Assembly (NCBI GenBank): GCA_030830895.1
Contig: JAURMC010000008.1
Location: 124,001 to 188,000, forward strand
Direction of reading: 5' to 3'
DNA length: 64,000 nucleotides
Origin: Crocinitomicaceae bacterium
Lineage (GTDB): Bacteria; Bacteroidota; Bacteroidia; Flavobacteriales_D; Crocinitomicaceae
Both the position numbers and the translations under genes were made by a program. A model generated the notes under the pieces. That model did no database searches. It saw only the letters and a list, made by a program, of their open reading frames with translations, and was not told the DNA's origin. Of the stretch, positions 53,927-63,385 are shown one piece after another. Every line of letters begins with the position of its first letter. The first letter of the stretch is position 1.

Positions 53927-55920
53927 GCCAAGAGATCTTTTAAAGCTATTTCGAAACGTTTAATTGGTAAGAATTGTTCCTCTAATACCACAGCAAAAGG
54001 AACAGGGGTGTCAAGTGATCCAACACGTTTAACTGGAGCATCTAAGCACTCAAAACAACATTCATTAATAAGGGCCGAAATTTCTCCACCCAGGCCACCG
54101 AAGATTGAATCTTCATGAAGAACAAGCACCTTTCCAGTTTTCTTGACCGAGTCGAAAATTGTTTCTGTATCCAGCGGTAATAAGGTGCGTAAATCAACAA
54201 TTTCGATATCAACGGTTAACTTCTCCTTTAATTCGAGCGCCCAATGTACTCCTGAACCATAAGTAATAATGCTTGCTTGGGTTCCTTCTGATACGATTGC
54301 TGCCTTTCCAAGTTCCAACTGATAATATGCCGAAGGGACCATTCCTTTGATGCTTCTATACAATGCTTTGTGCTCGAAAAACAAAATAGGATTTGGGTCT
54401 TCAATAGACGCTGTTAAGAGTCCTTTGGCATCAAATGGATTGGAAGGATATACAACTTTTAACCCCGGAGTATGGGTAAACCAAGCTTCATTGCTTTGCG
54501 AATGAAAAGGTCCTGCTGCGGTACCTGCACCAGTAGGCATTCGAACCACTACATCAGCATTTTGTCCCCAACGCCAATGAATTTTCGCTAAATTATTAAC
54601 TATTTGATTGAATCCACAGGTTACAAAATCTGCGAATTGCATTTCGACCATAGCTTTCATTCCAGCTATAGACAATCCGAGTGCAGCGCCTACGATGGCT
54701 GATTCACATAGCGGGGTATTGCGAACGCGCTCCTTCCCAAATTTTTCAACGAAGCCTTCGGTTACCTTGAATGCACCACCATACTCGGCAATATCTTGAC
54801 CCATTAAAACTAAGTTAGCGTGACGTTCCATGCTTTGACTTAAACCCTGTTGTATGGCATCAATAAAGCGTACTTCCTTATGTTCACCGGTTGGAATAAC
54901 TTGAACTGGCAATGATTGGGCATATAAATCTTCAAGCTCTGTAGCTAAACTTGGAACAATTTGTGCCTCAGCATTGGCCTCATCAAAAGACGCTTGAATG
55001 TGGGCCTTATAATCCTCCTTAAGCCGGTAAATTTCGGATTCAGTAATGACTTTCTCTTGTAAAAGAAATAATTCAAAATTGGTAACAGGGTCTTTCAGTG
55101 CCCATTGCTTTTGAATGCCTGCTGGATAATACTTAGTTCCTGATGCCTCTTCATGCCCTCTCATTCGGAACGACAATAATTCCACTAAACATGGTTTTGG
55201 TTTTTCTCGAATTTCTTTCGCAATTTGACGAATAGTACGAATCACTTCTAAAATATTATTTCCATCAACTTGAATAGCATTCATACCATAACCTATGCCT
55301 TTGTCTATGAATTGCTTACATCGAAACTGTTCAACCGAAGGGGTTGATAATCCCCAAGCGTTATTTTCAATACAAAAAATAACAGGTAAATCCCAAACGG
55401 AAGCCACATTAAGTGCTTCATGAAAATCACCCTCTGAGGCCCCACCGTCTCCAGAGAAAACCAAGGTGGCTCTTTTAGTTTTATTTAATTTTTCAGCCAA
55501 CGCGATCCCATCAGCTATTCCTAATTGTGGGCCCAAATGTGAAATCATTCCTACCAAGTGGTGTTGAATAGATCCAAAATGAAAAGAACGGTCTCTGCCT
55601 TTGGTAAAACCTGACATTTTTCCTTGAAATTGGGCGAACAAGCGATTTAATGGAATATCTCGGGTAGTGAACACTCCGAGGTTTCTGTGCATTGGCAGTA
55701 TGAATTCATCAAGATTTAATGCATACGCACATCCTACTGAAATTCCTTCTTGACCCCAACCAGAAAACCATTTTGTAATCTTTCCTTGACGAAGAAGAAC
55801 CAACATTTTTTCTTCAATTAGCCGAGGCAATATAATGGCTTTGTAGATTGAAATGAGCTCTTCGTTTTCAAAACCGGTACGGTCGAATTTGATATGTAAT
55901 TGTTTAAGTTGATTTTCCAC
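53920..55920 (-). CDS. alpha-keto acid dehydrogenase E1, fused alpha and beta subunits
   Basis: 666 residues. Residues 1-310 are the alpha part, with the TPP motif GDGGASEGDFHEALN...NNAWG. Residues 340-666 are the transketolase-like beta part (MGQDIAEYGGAFKVTEGF, RVRNTPLCESAIVGAALGLS). Fusion of the two is common in Bacteroidota, and the enzyme would oxidise branched-chain 2-oxo acids (or pyruvate). E2/E3 genes are not nearby. The start is GTG 55920, 4 nt after a TACCTTTG box; the frame continues 10 codons upstream, but those overlap the promoter. It overlaps the xer stop by 7 nt. Confidence 0.88.
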   Translation of the reverse strand: MENQLKQLHIKFDRTGFENEELISIYKAIILPRLIEEKMLVLLRQGKITKWFSGWGQEGISVGCAYALNLDEFILPMHRNLGVFTTRDIPLNRLFAQFQGKMSGFTKGRDRSFHFGSIQHHLVGMISHLGPQLGIADGIALAEKLNKTKRATLVFSGDGGASEGDFHEALNVASVWDLPVIFCIENNAWGLSTPSVEQFRCKQFIDKGIGYGMNAIQVDGNNILEVIRTIRQIAKEIREKPKPCLVELLSFRMRGHEEASGTKYYPAGIQKQWALKDPVTNFELFLLQEKVITESEIYRLKEDYKAHIQASFDEANAEAQIVPSLATELEDLYAQSLPVQVIPTGEHKEVRFIDAIQQGLSQSMERHANLVLMGQDIAEYGGAFKVTEGFVEKFGKERVRNTPLCESAIVGAALGLSIAGMKAMVEMQFADFVTCGFNQIVNNLAKIHWRWGQNADVVVRMPTGAGTAAGPFHSQSNEAWFTHTPGLKVVYPSNPFDAKGLLTASIEDPNPILFFEHKALYRSIKGMVPSAYYQLELGKAAIVSEGTQASIITYGSGVHWALELKEKLTVDIEIVDLRTLLPLDTETIFDSVKKTGKVLVLHEDSIFGGLGGEISALINECCFECLDAPVKRVGSLDTPVPFAVVLEEQFLPIKRFEIALKDLLAY

Positions 55921-55924
55921 GAAC

Positions 55925-55932
55925 CAAAGGTA
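55925..55932 (-). promoter_or_regulatory. -7 box (TACCTTTG) for the E1 gene
   Basis: Exact TAnnTTTG on the minus strand, 4 nt before the GTG start; predicts a leaderless GTG-initiated message. Confidence 0.6.
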
Positions 55933-55942
55933 ACAAATAAAA

Positions 55943-55962
55943 AAACCCACCGAAGTGGGTTT
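55943..55962 (-). terminator. rho-independent terminator of gdhA
   Basis: An 8-bp stem (AAACCCAC and its complement) with loop TTCG on the minus strand is followed by a T-rich run. It lies 11 bp upstream of the E1 -7 box, so the terminator and the next promoter are back to back. Confidence 0.75.
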
Positions 55963-55983
55963 GTAATGATATCTTAATTCGGA

Positions 55984-57339
55984 TTATACTAACCCTTGAT
56001 CAATCATTGAATCAGCAACTTTTACAAAACCGGCAATATTTGCGCCCTTTACATAGTCAACATTACCATCTGCTTTTGTTCCATATTTAACACATGCCTC
56101 ATGAATTGAAACCATAATGCCATGTAAACGCTGATCGACTTCTTCTGCGGTCCAGGATAAACGCAACGAATTTTGTGACATTTCTAACCCTGAAGTAGCC
56201 ACACCACCTGCATTGGACGCTTTACCTGGAGCGAAAAGTACATTGCCTGCTTGAAACGCCGAGATGGCTTCAGGAGTAGATGGCATATTTGCACCTTCGG
56301 CAACACACTTAACACCGTTCCTGATTAACGCAGCCGCTTCTTCGCCATTCAACTCATTTTGTGTGGCACATGGCAAAGCGATATCGGCTTTAACCTCCCA
56401 TGGTCTTTTCCCAGCAACGAACCTTGCATTTGGATACTTTTGCGTGTATTCAACGATGCGGCCTCTTTTAACGTTTTTCAACTCCATCACAAATGCCAAT
56501 TTTTCGGCATCTATCCCATCCACATCATGTATATATCCTGATGAATCAGATAAAGTAACCACTTTAGCTCCAAGCTGCGTTGCTTTCTCACAAGCAAACT
56601 GGGCAACGTTCCCTGAACCAGAAACTACCACCGTTTTGCCGTTGAATGAATCCCCTTTGGTGGCCAACATTTCTTTCGCAAAGTAAACAGTACCATAACC
56701 TGTGGCTTCAGGACGAATCAAGGACCCACCCCAATTTCGTGCTTTTCCAGTTAAAACACCAGTGAATTCATTTCTAATACGCTTATATTGTCCAAACATA
56801 TATCCAATTTCACGACCCCCCACCCCAATGTCTCCTGCTGGGACATCCGTATCTGCACCAATATGTCGAGAAAGTTCAGTCATAAAAGATTGGCAAAACT
56901 TCATCACTTCATTATCTGATTTTCCTTTAGGATCAAAATCCGACCCTCCTTTACCGCCCCCCATAGGGAGTGTTGTCAATGAATTCTTAAAAATTTGTTC
57001 GAAACCTAAAAACTTAAGGATGGAAAGATTCACCGATGGATGAAAACGCAAACCGCCCTTGTAAGGACCAATAGCAGAATTAAATTCAACTCGATAACCA
57101 CGATTTACATTAACTTTTCCCTGGTCATCTAACCATGGAACACGGAAAATAATAGTCCTCTCAGGTTCAATAATTCGTTCAAGGATTTTCGCCTCTTTGT
57201 ATTTAGGATGTTGTTCCATAAATGGAATAATTGCTTCTGCTACTTCATGCACAGCTTGAAGGAATTCTGGTTCATGACCATTCTTCGCCTTTACATTTTC
57301 CATAAAGGCATTTATTTCCTTCTGATAATTATTTGACAT
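55984..57339 (-). CDS. gdhA: glutamate dehydrogenase (NADP-type, hexameric)
   Basis: 451 residues, standard for the small GDH. The substrate/catalytic region is [12 protein letters not shown], then [17 protein letters not shown]; the NAD(P) fold has [16 protein letters not shown]. The enzyme aminates 2-oxoglutarate. A TACATTTG box lies 24 nt before the ATG. The gene is followed by a clear terminator and is probably monocistronic. Confidence 0.95.
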   Translation of the reverse strand: MSNNYQKEINAFMENVKAKNGHEPEFLQAVHEVAEAIIPFMEQHPKYKEAKILERIIEPERTIIFRVPWLDDQGKVNVNRGYRVEFNSAIGPYKGGLRFHPSVNLSILKFLGFEQIFKNSLTTLPMGGGKGGSDFDPKGKSDNEVMKFCQSFMTELSRHIGADTDVPAGDIGVGGREIGYMFGQYKRIRNEFTGVLTGKARNWGGSLIRPEATGYGTVYFAKEMLATKGDSFNGKTVVVSGSGNVAQFACEKATQLGAKVVTLSDSSGYIHDVDGIDAEKLAFVMELKNVKRGRIVEYTQKYPNARFVAGKRPWEVKADIALPCATQNELNGEEAAALIRNGVKCVAEGANMPSTPEAISAFQAGNVLFAPGKASNAGGVATSGLEMSQNSLRLSWTAEEVDQRLHGIMVSIHEACVKYGTKADGNVDYVKGANIAGFVKVADSMIDQGLV

Positions 57340-57363
57340 ACAAGTGAGTTTAAAATTTGCTCA

Positions 57364-57371
57364 CAAATGTA
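57364..57371 (-). promoter_or_regulatory. -7 box (TACATTTG) for gdhA
   Basis: Exact TAnnTTTG on the minus strand, 24 nt before ATG 57339. Confidence 0.5.
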
Positions 57372-57545
57372 GCAAGTTTTTAATTTGACTAATTAATAGT
57401 TTTCAACAAAGACTAAGTGTTAAAAAGACACTAAACTAAAGGGATATTTATATTTTTTTTAGAACATTTTTCCAAAATATCTTAGCAACTAGAATCGCTA
57501 AAGTTCGTATTGGAACGTATATTTTATTTTGTTGCAAAAAAATTT

Positions 57546-57553
57546 TATTTTTG
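57546..57553 (+). promoter_or_regulatory. -7 box (TATTTTTG) for the first T9SS type B protein
   Basis: Exact TAnnTTTG, 13 nt before ATG 57567. Confidence 0.5.
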
Positions 57554-57566
57554 AACCACAATTATT

Positions 57567-60410
57567 ATGAATACTAAATACCTACTATCCGCCCTATTGT
57601 TCTCTATTGGATTGCTTCCTTTGGTAGGTATATCTCAAAATAATGCAGGTTGCCCCAATGCTAATTTGAGTATGGGTAATTTTACCAATTGGCAAGGATT
57701 CACAGGAAATTATGCTAATCCGGCAGCAACTCCTGGCATTGTTAATGGAAGGCATACAATAATGACTGGAGCAGGTGTAGACCCATATTCGTGCGGAGGT
57801 TTACCAATTGTTCCTCCGGGAAGTACAACTTCTGCACGTCTCGGCAATTCTAGTGTAGGCTCCCAAGGAGAACAACTCAGATACACGATAACTGTGAATC
57901 CACAAAATGCGCTATTTATTTACAAGTATGCCTGTGTCCTTCAAGATCCAGGACATCCAGCGAATGCACAACCTGTATTTCAGATGCGATTATTAGGCCC
58001 AAATGGAAATCAAATTGGCGGTAACTGTGGTATTTACACGGTATATGCAGGTCAACCAGGTCAAAACTTTCAAACTTGTGGGAGTGTTAAATGGTTGCCC
58101 TGGACTATTGTTGGGATTAACCTCACTTCCTACATGGGCCAACAAGTTACGATTGAATTTACCACCAAGGATTGTAATTACTCAGGTCATTTTGGCTATG
58201 CATACGTAGTGGCAGATTGTATGCCTTTAATTTTGGATTTAGATTATTGCTTTGGTGCCAACATTATCAATATTTCAGGCCCAGCAGGTTTTCAAAGTTA
58301 CTCTTGGAGTTCTGGTCAAAATACTCAATCCATAACTGTACCTGTTGCCAATGCATCTCCTACTTACACGGTAACTATGCAATCATTTTCAAATCAAGGT
58401 AATTGCTCCGTTTCATTAACTGCTCAGGCGATTCCAACAACTGTTAATAATAATTTTACTGTAACTCAAGCTTGTCCATGGTCACCTACTCAATTCAACA
58501 GTACTCCCATAATTCTTCCAACTTCCATCAACGGTGTAACATTGGCAAACGGGGGGGCGGCTTCATGGTTCTGGGATTTTGGAGATAATTCCACCTTGTC
58601 AGGAAACAACCCCGCTGTCCATCAAAATCCAACGCATACATATGCAAATCCTGGTACTTATACCGTTACGCACATTGTGTTTACACAAGCTGGGTGTAGT
58701 GATACCATATCACAAACAATCAATGTATTACCTCCTCCAACAATTAATTTTACATACAATAATTCATGCGTTTTTGATACGGTAAATACGATCAATACTA
58801 CTCAAGATCCAAATTTAGCCCAAGTTACTTATCAATGGCTGTGGGGCGATGGAAGTGCCAATGATATTACTACGAATGCTTCTCATATATACCAACAGGC
58901 CGGCTCTTATCAATTGGGGTTGGCAGCAACAAATGTTGGAGGCTGTACGGATACCTTATACCAAACAGTTGTAGTGCATCCATTACCTATTGTTAATGCC
59001 GGTAATGATACTACAATTTGTCCAGGATTTAGTATTCCATTAAATGCATTCGGCGCAATAAACTATACTTGGGAAACAGGAACACCAAACGGCTCTACAT
59101 ATGTTCCACAATCTAGTCAAATAATCACGGTTTACGGAACCGATGCAAATGGCTGTGTTAACTCAGATTCAATAAATGTTACCCTCTTTCCTGCGGCAAT
59201 AGTAGATGCTGGCCCGGATATTAGTGAATGTTTTGGGACAAGCGTAACTATTACTGGTTCGGGAGTAGATACTTACTCATGGGATAATGGCTTGGTTGAT
59301 GGTCAACCATTTGTTCCACCTGTTGGTGTAGTAACATATACAGTGACAGGAACGGATGTGAATGGTTGTATTGATATTGATCAGATGATTTTAACCACTT
59401 GGGCGAATCCCGTCGTAAATGCCGGAAATGATCAAACAATTTGTGAAGGTGATTCCACCTACCTCTCTGGTTCAGGTGCAAGCACCTATGTTTGGGATAA
59501 TGGAATTATTAATAATGACTATTTCATACCTGCAGTTAATACAACATATACGGTAATCGGAACAGACAATAACGGATGTATTGGTAACGACGACATGAAT
59601 ATTACCATTGAAGCCGCAGCATTTCCATCGTTTAACGCGCCAGTTTTAGCCGATTGTACACCATTTTCATTTACTCTCAATAATACTTCTACCGGAACGC
59701 AATTTACCGAAGCTATTTGGACACTTGGAAATGGAGCTACGGTGACTGGAGCGGGGCCTATTTCTTATACCTACAATAGTCCTGGTTGTTTTGATGTGGG
59801 TTTAACATTAACTACGTCTTTAGGGTGTGAATGGGATACACTTATTCCTGACTACTTGTGTAGTTATGTATTGCCAATTGCAGATTTTGAGCCAAGTCCA
59901 ATGAATATAACGGATTTGGAAAATACAAGTTTCATGATTAACCAAAGCGCTGGAGGCAGCTATTTCTCTTGGGACTTCGGAGATGGAACCACATCGTCTG
60001 AATTTGAACCAGTTCATTTCTTCCCTAATACAACAACAGCAAATTATCTTGTAACATTAATTGTTTATACAGATAATGGTTGTACTGATACAGCAATTCG
60101 TGTAGTAAATTTGACTGAAACACAGCTTTTATATGTGCCAAACACTTTCACTCCTGATGGAAATGAGTATAACCAGACTTGGTTTCCTGTAATTACTGCA
60201 GATTTTGACCCCTATGAGTACACTTGTTTAATTTATGACCGTTGGGGCGAATTAATTTGGGAAAATCATAACCATTTAGTTGGATGGGATGGAAAAAGAA
60301 TGAATGGAGTGAATGTCCAAGAAGGCGTTTACACATGGAAAATTCTTATTAAATCTCCATACAAAGATGAGCGCAAGGCTTTCACAGGTCATGTTACCTT
60401 ATTGAGGTAA
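57567..60410 (+). CDS. large secreted PKD/Ig-repeat protein with T9SS type B sorting domain
   Basis: 947 residues. Signal peptide (to about 24), then an N-terminal beta domain with paired cysteines (to about 215) and PKD-like domains (about 320-475). Three ~70-residue Ig-like repeats start near 475, 545 and 616; each opens V(N/D)AGxD and closes GTDxNGC. Another PKD domain follows (FSWDFGDGTTSSEFEPVHFF). The CTD (about 853-947) opens LLYVPNTFTPDGNEYNQTW and ends GHVTLLR, the gliding-associated (CHU_C) type. The protein should be exported by T9SS and displayed or released as an adhesin. Confidence 0.88.
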   Translation: MNTKYLLSALLFSIGLLPLVGISQNNAGCPNANLSMGNFTNWQGFTGNYANPAATPGIVNGRHTIMTGAGVDPYSCGGLPIVPPGSTTSARLGNSSVGSQGEQLRYTITVNPQNALFIYKYACVLQDPGHPANAQPVFQMRLLGPNGNQIGGNCGIYTVYAGQPGQNFQTCGSVKWLPWTIVGINLTSYMGQQVTIEFTTKDCNYSGHFGYAYVVADCMPLILDLDYCFGANIINISGPAGFQSYSWSSGQNTQSITVPVANASPTYTVTMQSFSNQGNCSVSLTAQAIPTTVNNNFTVTQACPWSPTQFNSTPIILPTSINGVTLANGGAASWFWDFGDNSTLSGNNPAVHQNPTHTYANPGTYTVTHIVFTQAGCSDTISQTINVLPPPTINFTYNNSCVFDTVNTINTTQDPNLAQVTYQWLWGDGSANDITTNASHIYQQAGSYQLGLAATNVGGCTDTLYQTVVVHPLPIVNAGNDTTICPGFSIPLNAFGAINYTWETGTPNGSTYVPQSSQIITVYGTDANGCVNSDSINVTLFPAAIVDAGPDISECFGTSVTITGSGVDTYSWDNGLVDGQPFVPPVGVVTYTVTGTDVNGCIDIDQMILTTWANPVVNAGNDQTICEGDSTYLSGSGASTYVWDNGIINNDYFIPAVNTTYTVIGTDNNGCIGNDDMNITIEAAAFPSFNAPVLADCTPFSFTLNNTSTGTQFTEAIWTLGNGATVTGAGPISYTYNSPGCFDVGLTLTTSLGCEWDTLIPDYLCSYVLPIADFEPSPMNITDLENTSFMINQSAGGSYFSWDFGDGTTSSEFEPVHFFPNTTTANYLVTLIVYTDNGCTDTAIRVVNLTETQLLYVPNTFTPDGNEYNQTWFPVITADFDPYEYTCLIYDRWGELIWENHNHLVGWDGKRMNGVNVQEGVYTWKILIKSPYKDERKAFTGHVTLLR

Positions 60411-60686
60411 TTTCTGATTATTCTCGCATTTGTGTAAAATCAATACCAAGAATTCATTTTTTTTGATGTATTATCTGCCCAATTACTTGATCTTACTTAA
60501 TGCTTATTTAAAAGAAACTATACATAAGTGTACTTCTTAGTTTAAGCATGGAATCAAATTTCTGAAAATTGTACTTTCAAAAGAAGTATGAATTAACTAT
60601 TTAATTTATAAATTTGATGGTAAGAATGGCAACGTAATGTTAATGTTCTCGTAAAGAATTCGACCCTAACATAAATAGTAAAATTC

Positions 60687-63383
60687 ATGATTCGATTAAT
60701 ACTCGCCATTACGATATTTTTTTCGGTGTTTGCATCGCATGCTCAATACACCGTTTGTCTTGGTCAAGATTTAGCAGTTTGTCCAGGTCAGACCGTTACC
60801 ATAAATAACTGCAACCAAGGTGGTGGAGCCAACAATGTTGCTGGTGTCTATTTGAATTCCCCAAGTCAAGTATTCCTTTCCGATGATTCGTGGTCAGGAG
60901 TTGTTAATATTGGGTTCCCATTTAATTTTTATGGTTCCAATTATAACCAGTGTGTAATTGGATCGAATGGACTTATATCCTTCAATCTCGCCAATGCCAA
61001 TGGGTATTGCCCATGGTCTTTAGGAGCTATCCCCCCGCTTCCTAACATGCAATTAACCTCAGCACGTAATTCCATCATGCTCACCTATCAGGACATTAAC
61101 CCATCATTAGGTGGTCAGATTCAATATCAAACCATAGGTTCTGCTCCGAACCGGAGATTTGTTGTGTTATATAAAAATATTATGATGTTTAGTTGTACCC
61201 AACAATGCAACTACATGGCAATTATCCTTTACGAAACCACTAATATTTTTGAGTTGCATATTGGGAACAAACCAATTTGTACTGGTTGGAATAGTGGATT
61301 GGGGATTCAAGGGTCTGAAAATAATCCTATGACTGTTGCTCACATTACCCCAGGAAGAAATAATCAAGTATGGGGTGCAAATCAAGACGGAAGGAGATTC
61401 ACTCCAACTGCCCCAAACAATACGAATTCCTACACAATCGCACAAATCCCATATGTATTGGTTTCTAGCCCCGGCACAAATTTTTTATGGCAAAATACAC
61501 TTGGGCAAACCTTTCCTTACAATAACGGAACCTTGATTGTGAATAATGTTCCTACTCCAGGCCCTACGGGTTATTTTCTTTCTGGGTCAGCTTGTAATAC
61601 GAGTATTGGTTCTATTACAAACGATACTACATGGATATCGATTGGTGGCGCCGCGGTAAATGTATCAGTCACAAACGATGTCTGTTCTCAATCAATAGGG
61701 TCAGTTACTGCAAATCCTTCTGCAGGGACCCCTCCTTTCACATATACGTGGACTCCGAATATTGGAAATACTCAAACCATAAACAATTTGCCTGCAGGAA
61801 CCTACACGGTAACCGTTCAAGACGGCAGTGGGTGTCCAGCTACTGGTACCGGAATTATTGGAGATACTCCGGCCCAATATTCCGCAACCATGACTCAAGT
61901 GAGTTGTCCTGGTGGTAATGACGGAACGGCAACTGCTCAAGTAGTACCGGCTGCACCTGGAGCAACATATACATGGAGCAACGGTCAAACTACCCAAACA
62001 ATTACAGGATTAGCTGCCGGAACTTATACTTGTAATATTACTACTCCAGGTGGTTGTTCAGGAAGTACCTCCATTACGGTAACAGAAATCCCAGCAATGA
62101 TTCTAAACCTCACCAATATTATAAACGCGAGTTGTAACAGCATAAACAATGGAAGTGCAACCATTAATGTTACCCAAGGAACTCCAGGATATTTATATAC
62201 TTGGACGGGTTCTGTTTCAACATCTAACGTGGCTAATGATCTTGGTGCAGGTAATCACACAGTTACTGTGACCGATGCGATGGGTTGTATTCAAGATACC
62301 ACCTTCAGTATAACCGAACCTCCCGCCTTAGTTATATCCTACCTCACCCAAGACACGATGATTTGCCCTGAAGCAAGCATTACCTTAACTGCTCAGGGTA
62401 TTGGGGGCTCAAGCCCTTATATATTTAATTGGGTAGATAATAATGGGAATTCTTTTGGGCCTGCAAGCTCAATCACCGTTGACCCAAGTGGTACTCCAAC
62501 GGAATATTGCGTTACGCTTTCGGAGCAATGCGGATCTCCAAGTACACAAGATTGCATTACTATTACTTTTCCTACACCGATAGTTCCGAGTATTGCACCC
62601 AATTTTCCGATACTCTGTATGCCAGGTACCTTCAATTTTTCAAACACCTCTTCGAATGCTTCAGAAATAGCATACACCGTTTACACCTTTTCCAATGGGG
62701 ACAATTACACGGTTCCCGGAATGCAAAACTTTTCCAATACATTCCCTTATCCAGGATTTTATAGTGTGAATATGACCTCAACCTCTATATATGGTTGCGT
62801 GTATTCTAACAGTACGCAAGATATTGTTGAGGTAACGCCATTACCAACAGCAGATTTTGTGTTATCACGTAACCCGGTAACATGGTTTGAAACCACTGTT
62901 CAAGCGAATGATAATTCACAGGGAAATATCGTGGATTGGCAATGGACTTGTGATCAAGCTGAGAGTATTACAAGCAATGGAATTAACGCAATGTTTACAT
63001 TCCCTCAAGGAGTTGTAGGAACTTATTATCTCAACTTAACAGTAACTACAGCTCAAGGATGTTCAGATTCGATATCCTTGCCTCTTGAAATCATCCCTGA
63101 TATTGTGTTTTATGTACCCAATACATTCACACCGGACGATGACGAACACAACCAAACATGGCGATTTTATGTAGAAGGAATTGATGAAATGGGCTTTCAT
63201 TTAACCGTATACAACCGTTGGGGAGAAATCGTATGGGAGACCTTTGATTCTTACGGAGAATGGGACGGTATGTATGGGGGAAATTTAGTACAGCCTGGCG
63301 TTTATACATGGACCGCTTGGTACAAGGAGCGGGATAGTGATGGTAAGAAAATTAAACAAGGGTTTGTAAATGTATTAAGGTAA
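60687..63383 (+). CDS. large secreted SprB-repeat protein with T9SS type B sorting domain
   Basis: 898 residues. Signal peptide (to about 20), then a domain with FPFNFYGSNYNQCVIGSNGL, seen in other Bacteroidota surface proteins. SprB-like repeats begin near 325, 397 and 473; each has a Cys near its start and a pattern such as NNLPAGTYTVTVQDGSGC. PKD-like domains follow, then a type B CTD (about 805-898, FYVPNTFTPDDDEHNQTW to FVNVLR). It is a second T9SS surface protein, probably a paralogue in overall design of the one upstream. The 276-bp gap before it has no clear promoter box. Confidence 0.88.
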   Translation: MIRLILAITIFFSVFASHAQYTVCLGQDLAVCPGQTVTINNCNQGGGANNVAGVYLNSPSQVFLSDDSWSGVVNIGFPFNFYGSNYNQCVIGSNGLISFNLANANGYCPWSLGAIPPLPNMQLTSARNSIMLTYQDINPSLGGQIQYQTIGSAPNRRFVVLYKNIMMFSCTQQCNYMAIILYETTNIFELHIGNKPICTGWNSGLGIQGSENNPMTVAHITPGRNNQVWGANQDGRRFTPTAPNNTNSYTIAQIPYVLVSSPGTNFLWQNTLGQTFPYNNGTLIVNNVPTPGPTGYFLSGSACNTSIGSITNDTTWISIGGAAVNVSVTNDVCSQSIGSVTANPSAGTPPFTYTWTPNIGNTQTINNLPAGTYTVTVQDGSGCPATGTGIIGDTPAQYSATMTQVSCPGGNDGTATAQVVPAAPGATYTWSNGQTTQTITGLAAGTYTCNITTPGGCSGSTSITVTEIPAMILNLTNIINASCNSINNGSATINVTQGTPGYLYTWTGSVSTSNVANDLGAGNHTVTVTDAMGCIQDTTFSITEPPALVISYLTQDTMICPEASITLTAQGIGGSSPYIFNWVDNNGNSFGPASSITVDPSGTPTEYCVTLSEQCGSPSTQDCITITFPTPIVPSIAPNFPILCMPGTFNFSNTSSNASEIAYTVYTFSNGDNYTVPGMQNFSNTFPYPGFYSVNMTSTSIYGCVYSNSTQDIVEVTPLPTADFVLSRNPVTWFETTVQANDNSQGNIVDWQWTCDQAESITSNGINAMFTFPQGVVGTYYLNLTVTTAQGCSDSISLPLEIIPDIVFYVPNTFTPDDDEHNQTWRFYVEGIDEMGFHLTVYNRWGEIVWETFDSYGEWDGMYGGNLVQPGVYTWTAWYKERDSDGKKIKQGFVNVLR

Positions 63384-63385
63384 AC

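Noticed and set aside
57567-60410. Repeats read as a possible CRISPR or satellite array
   Set aside because: The repeats are ~70-codon protein domains that differ at DNA level; there are no short identical repeats with spacers.
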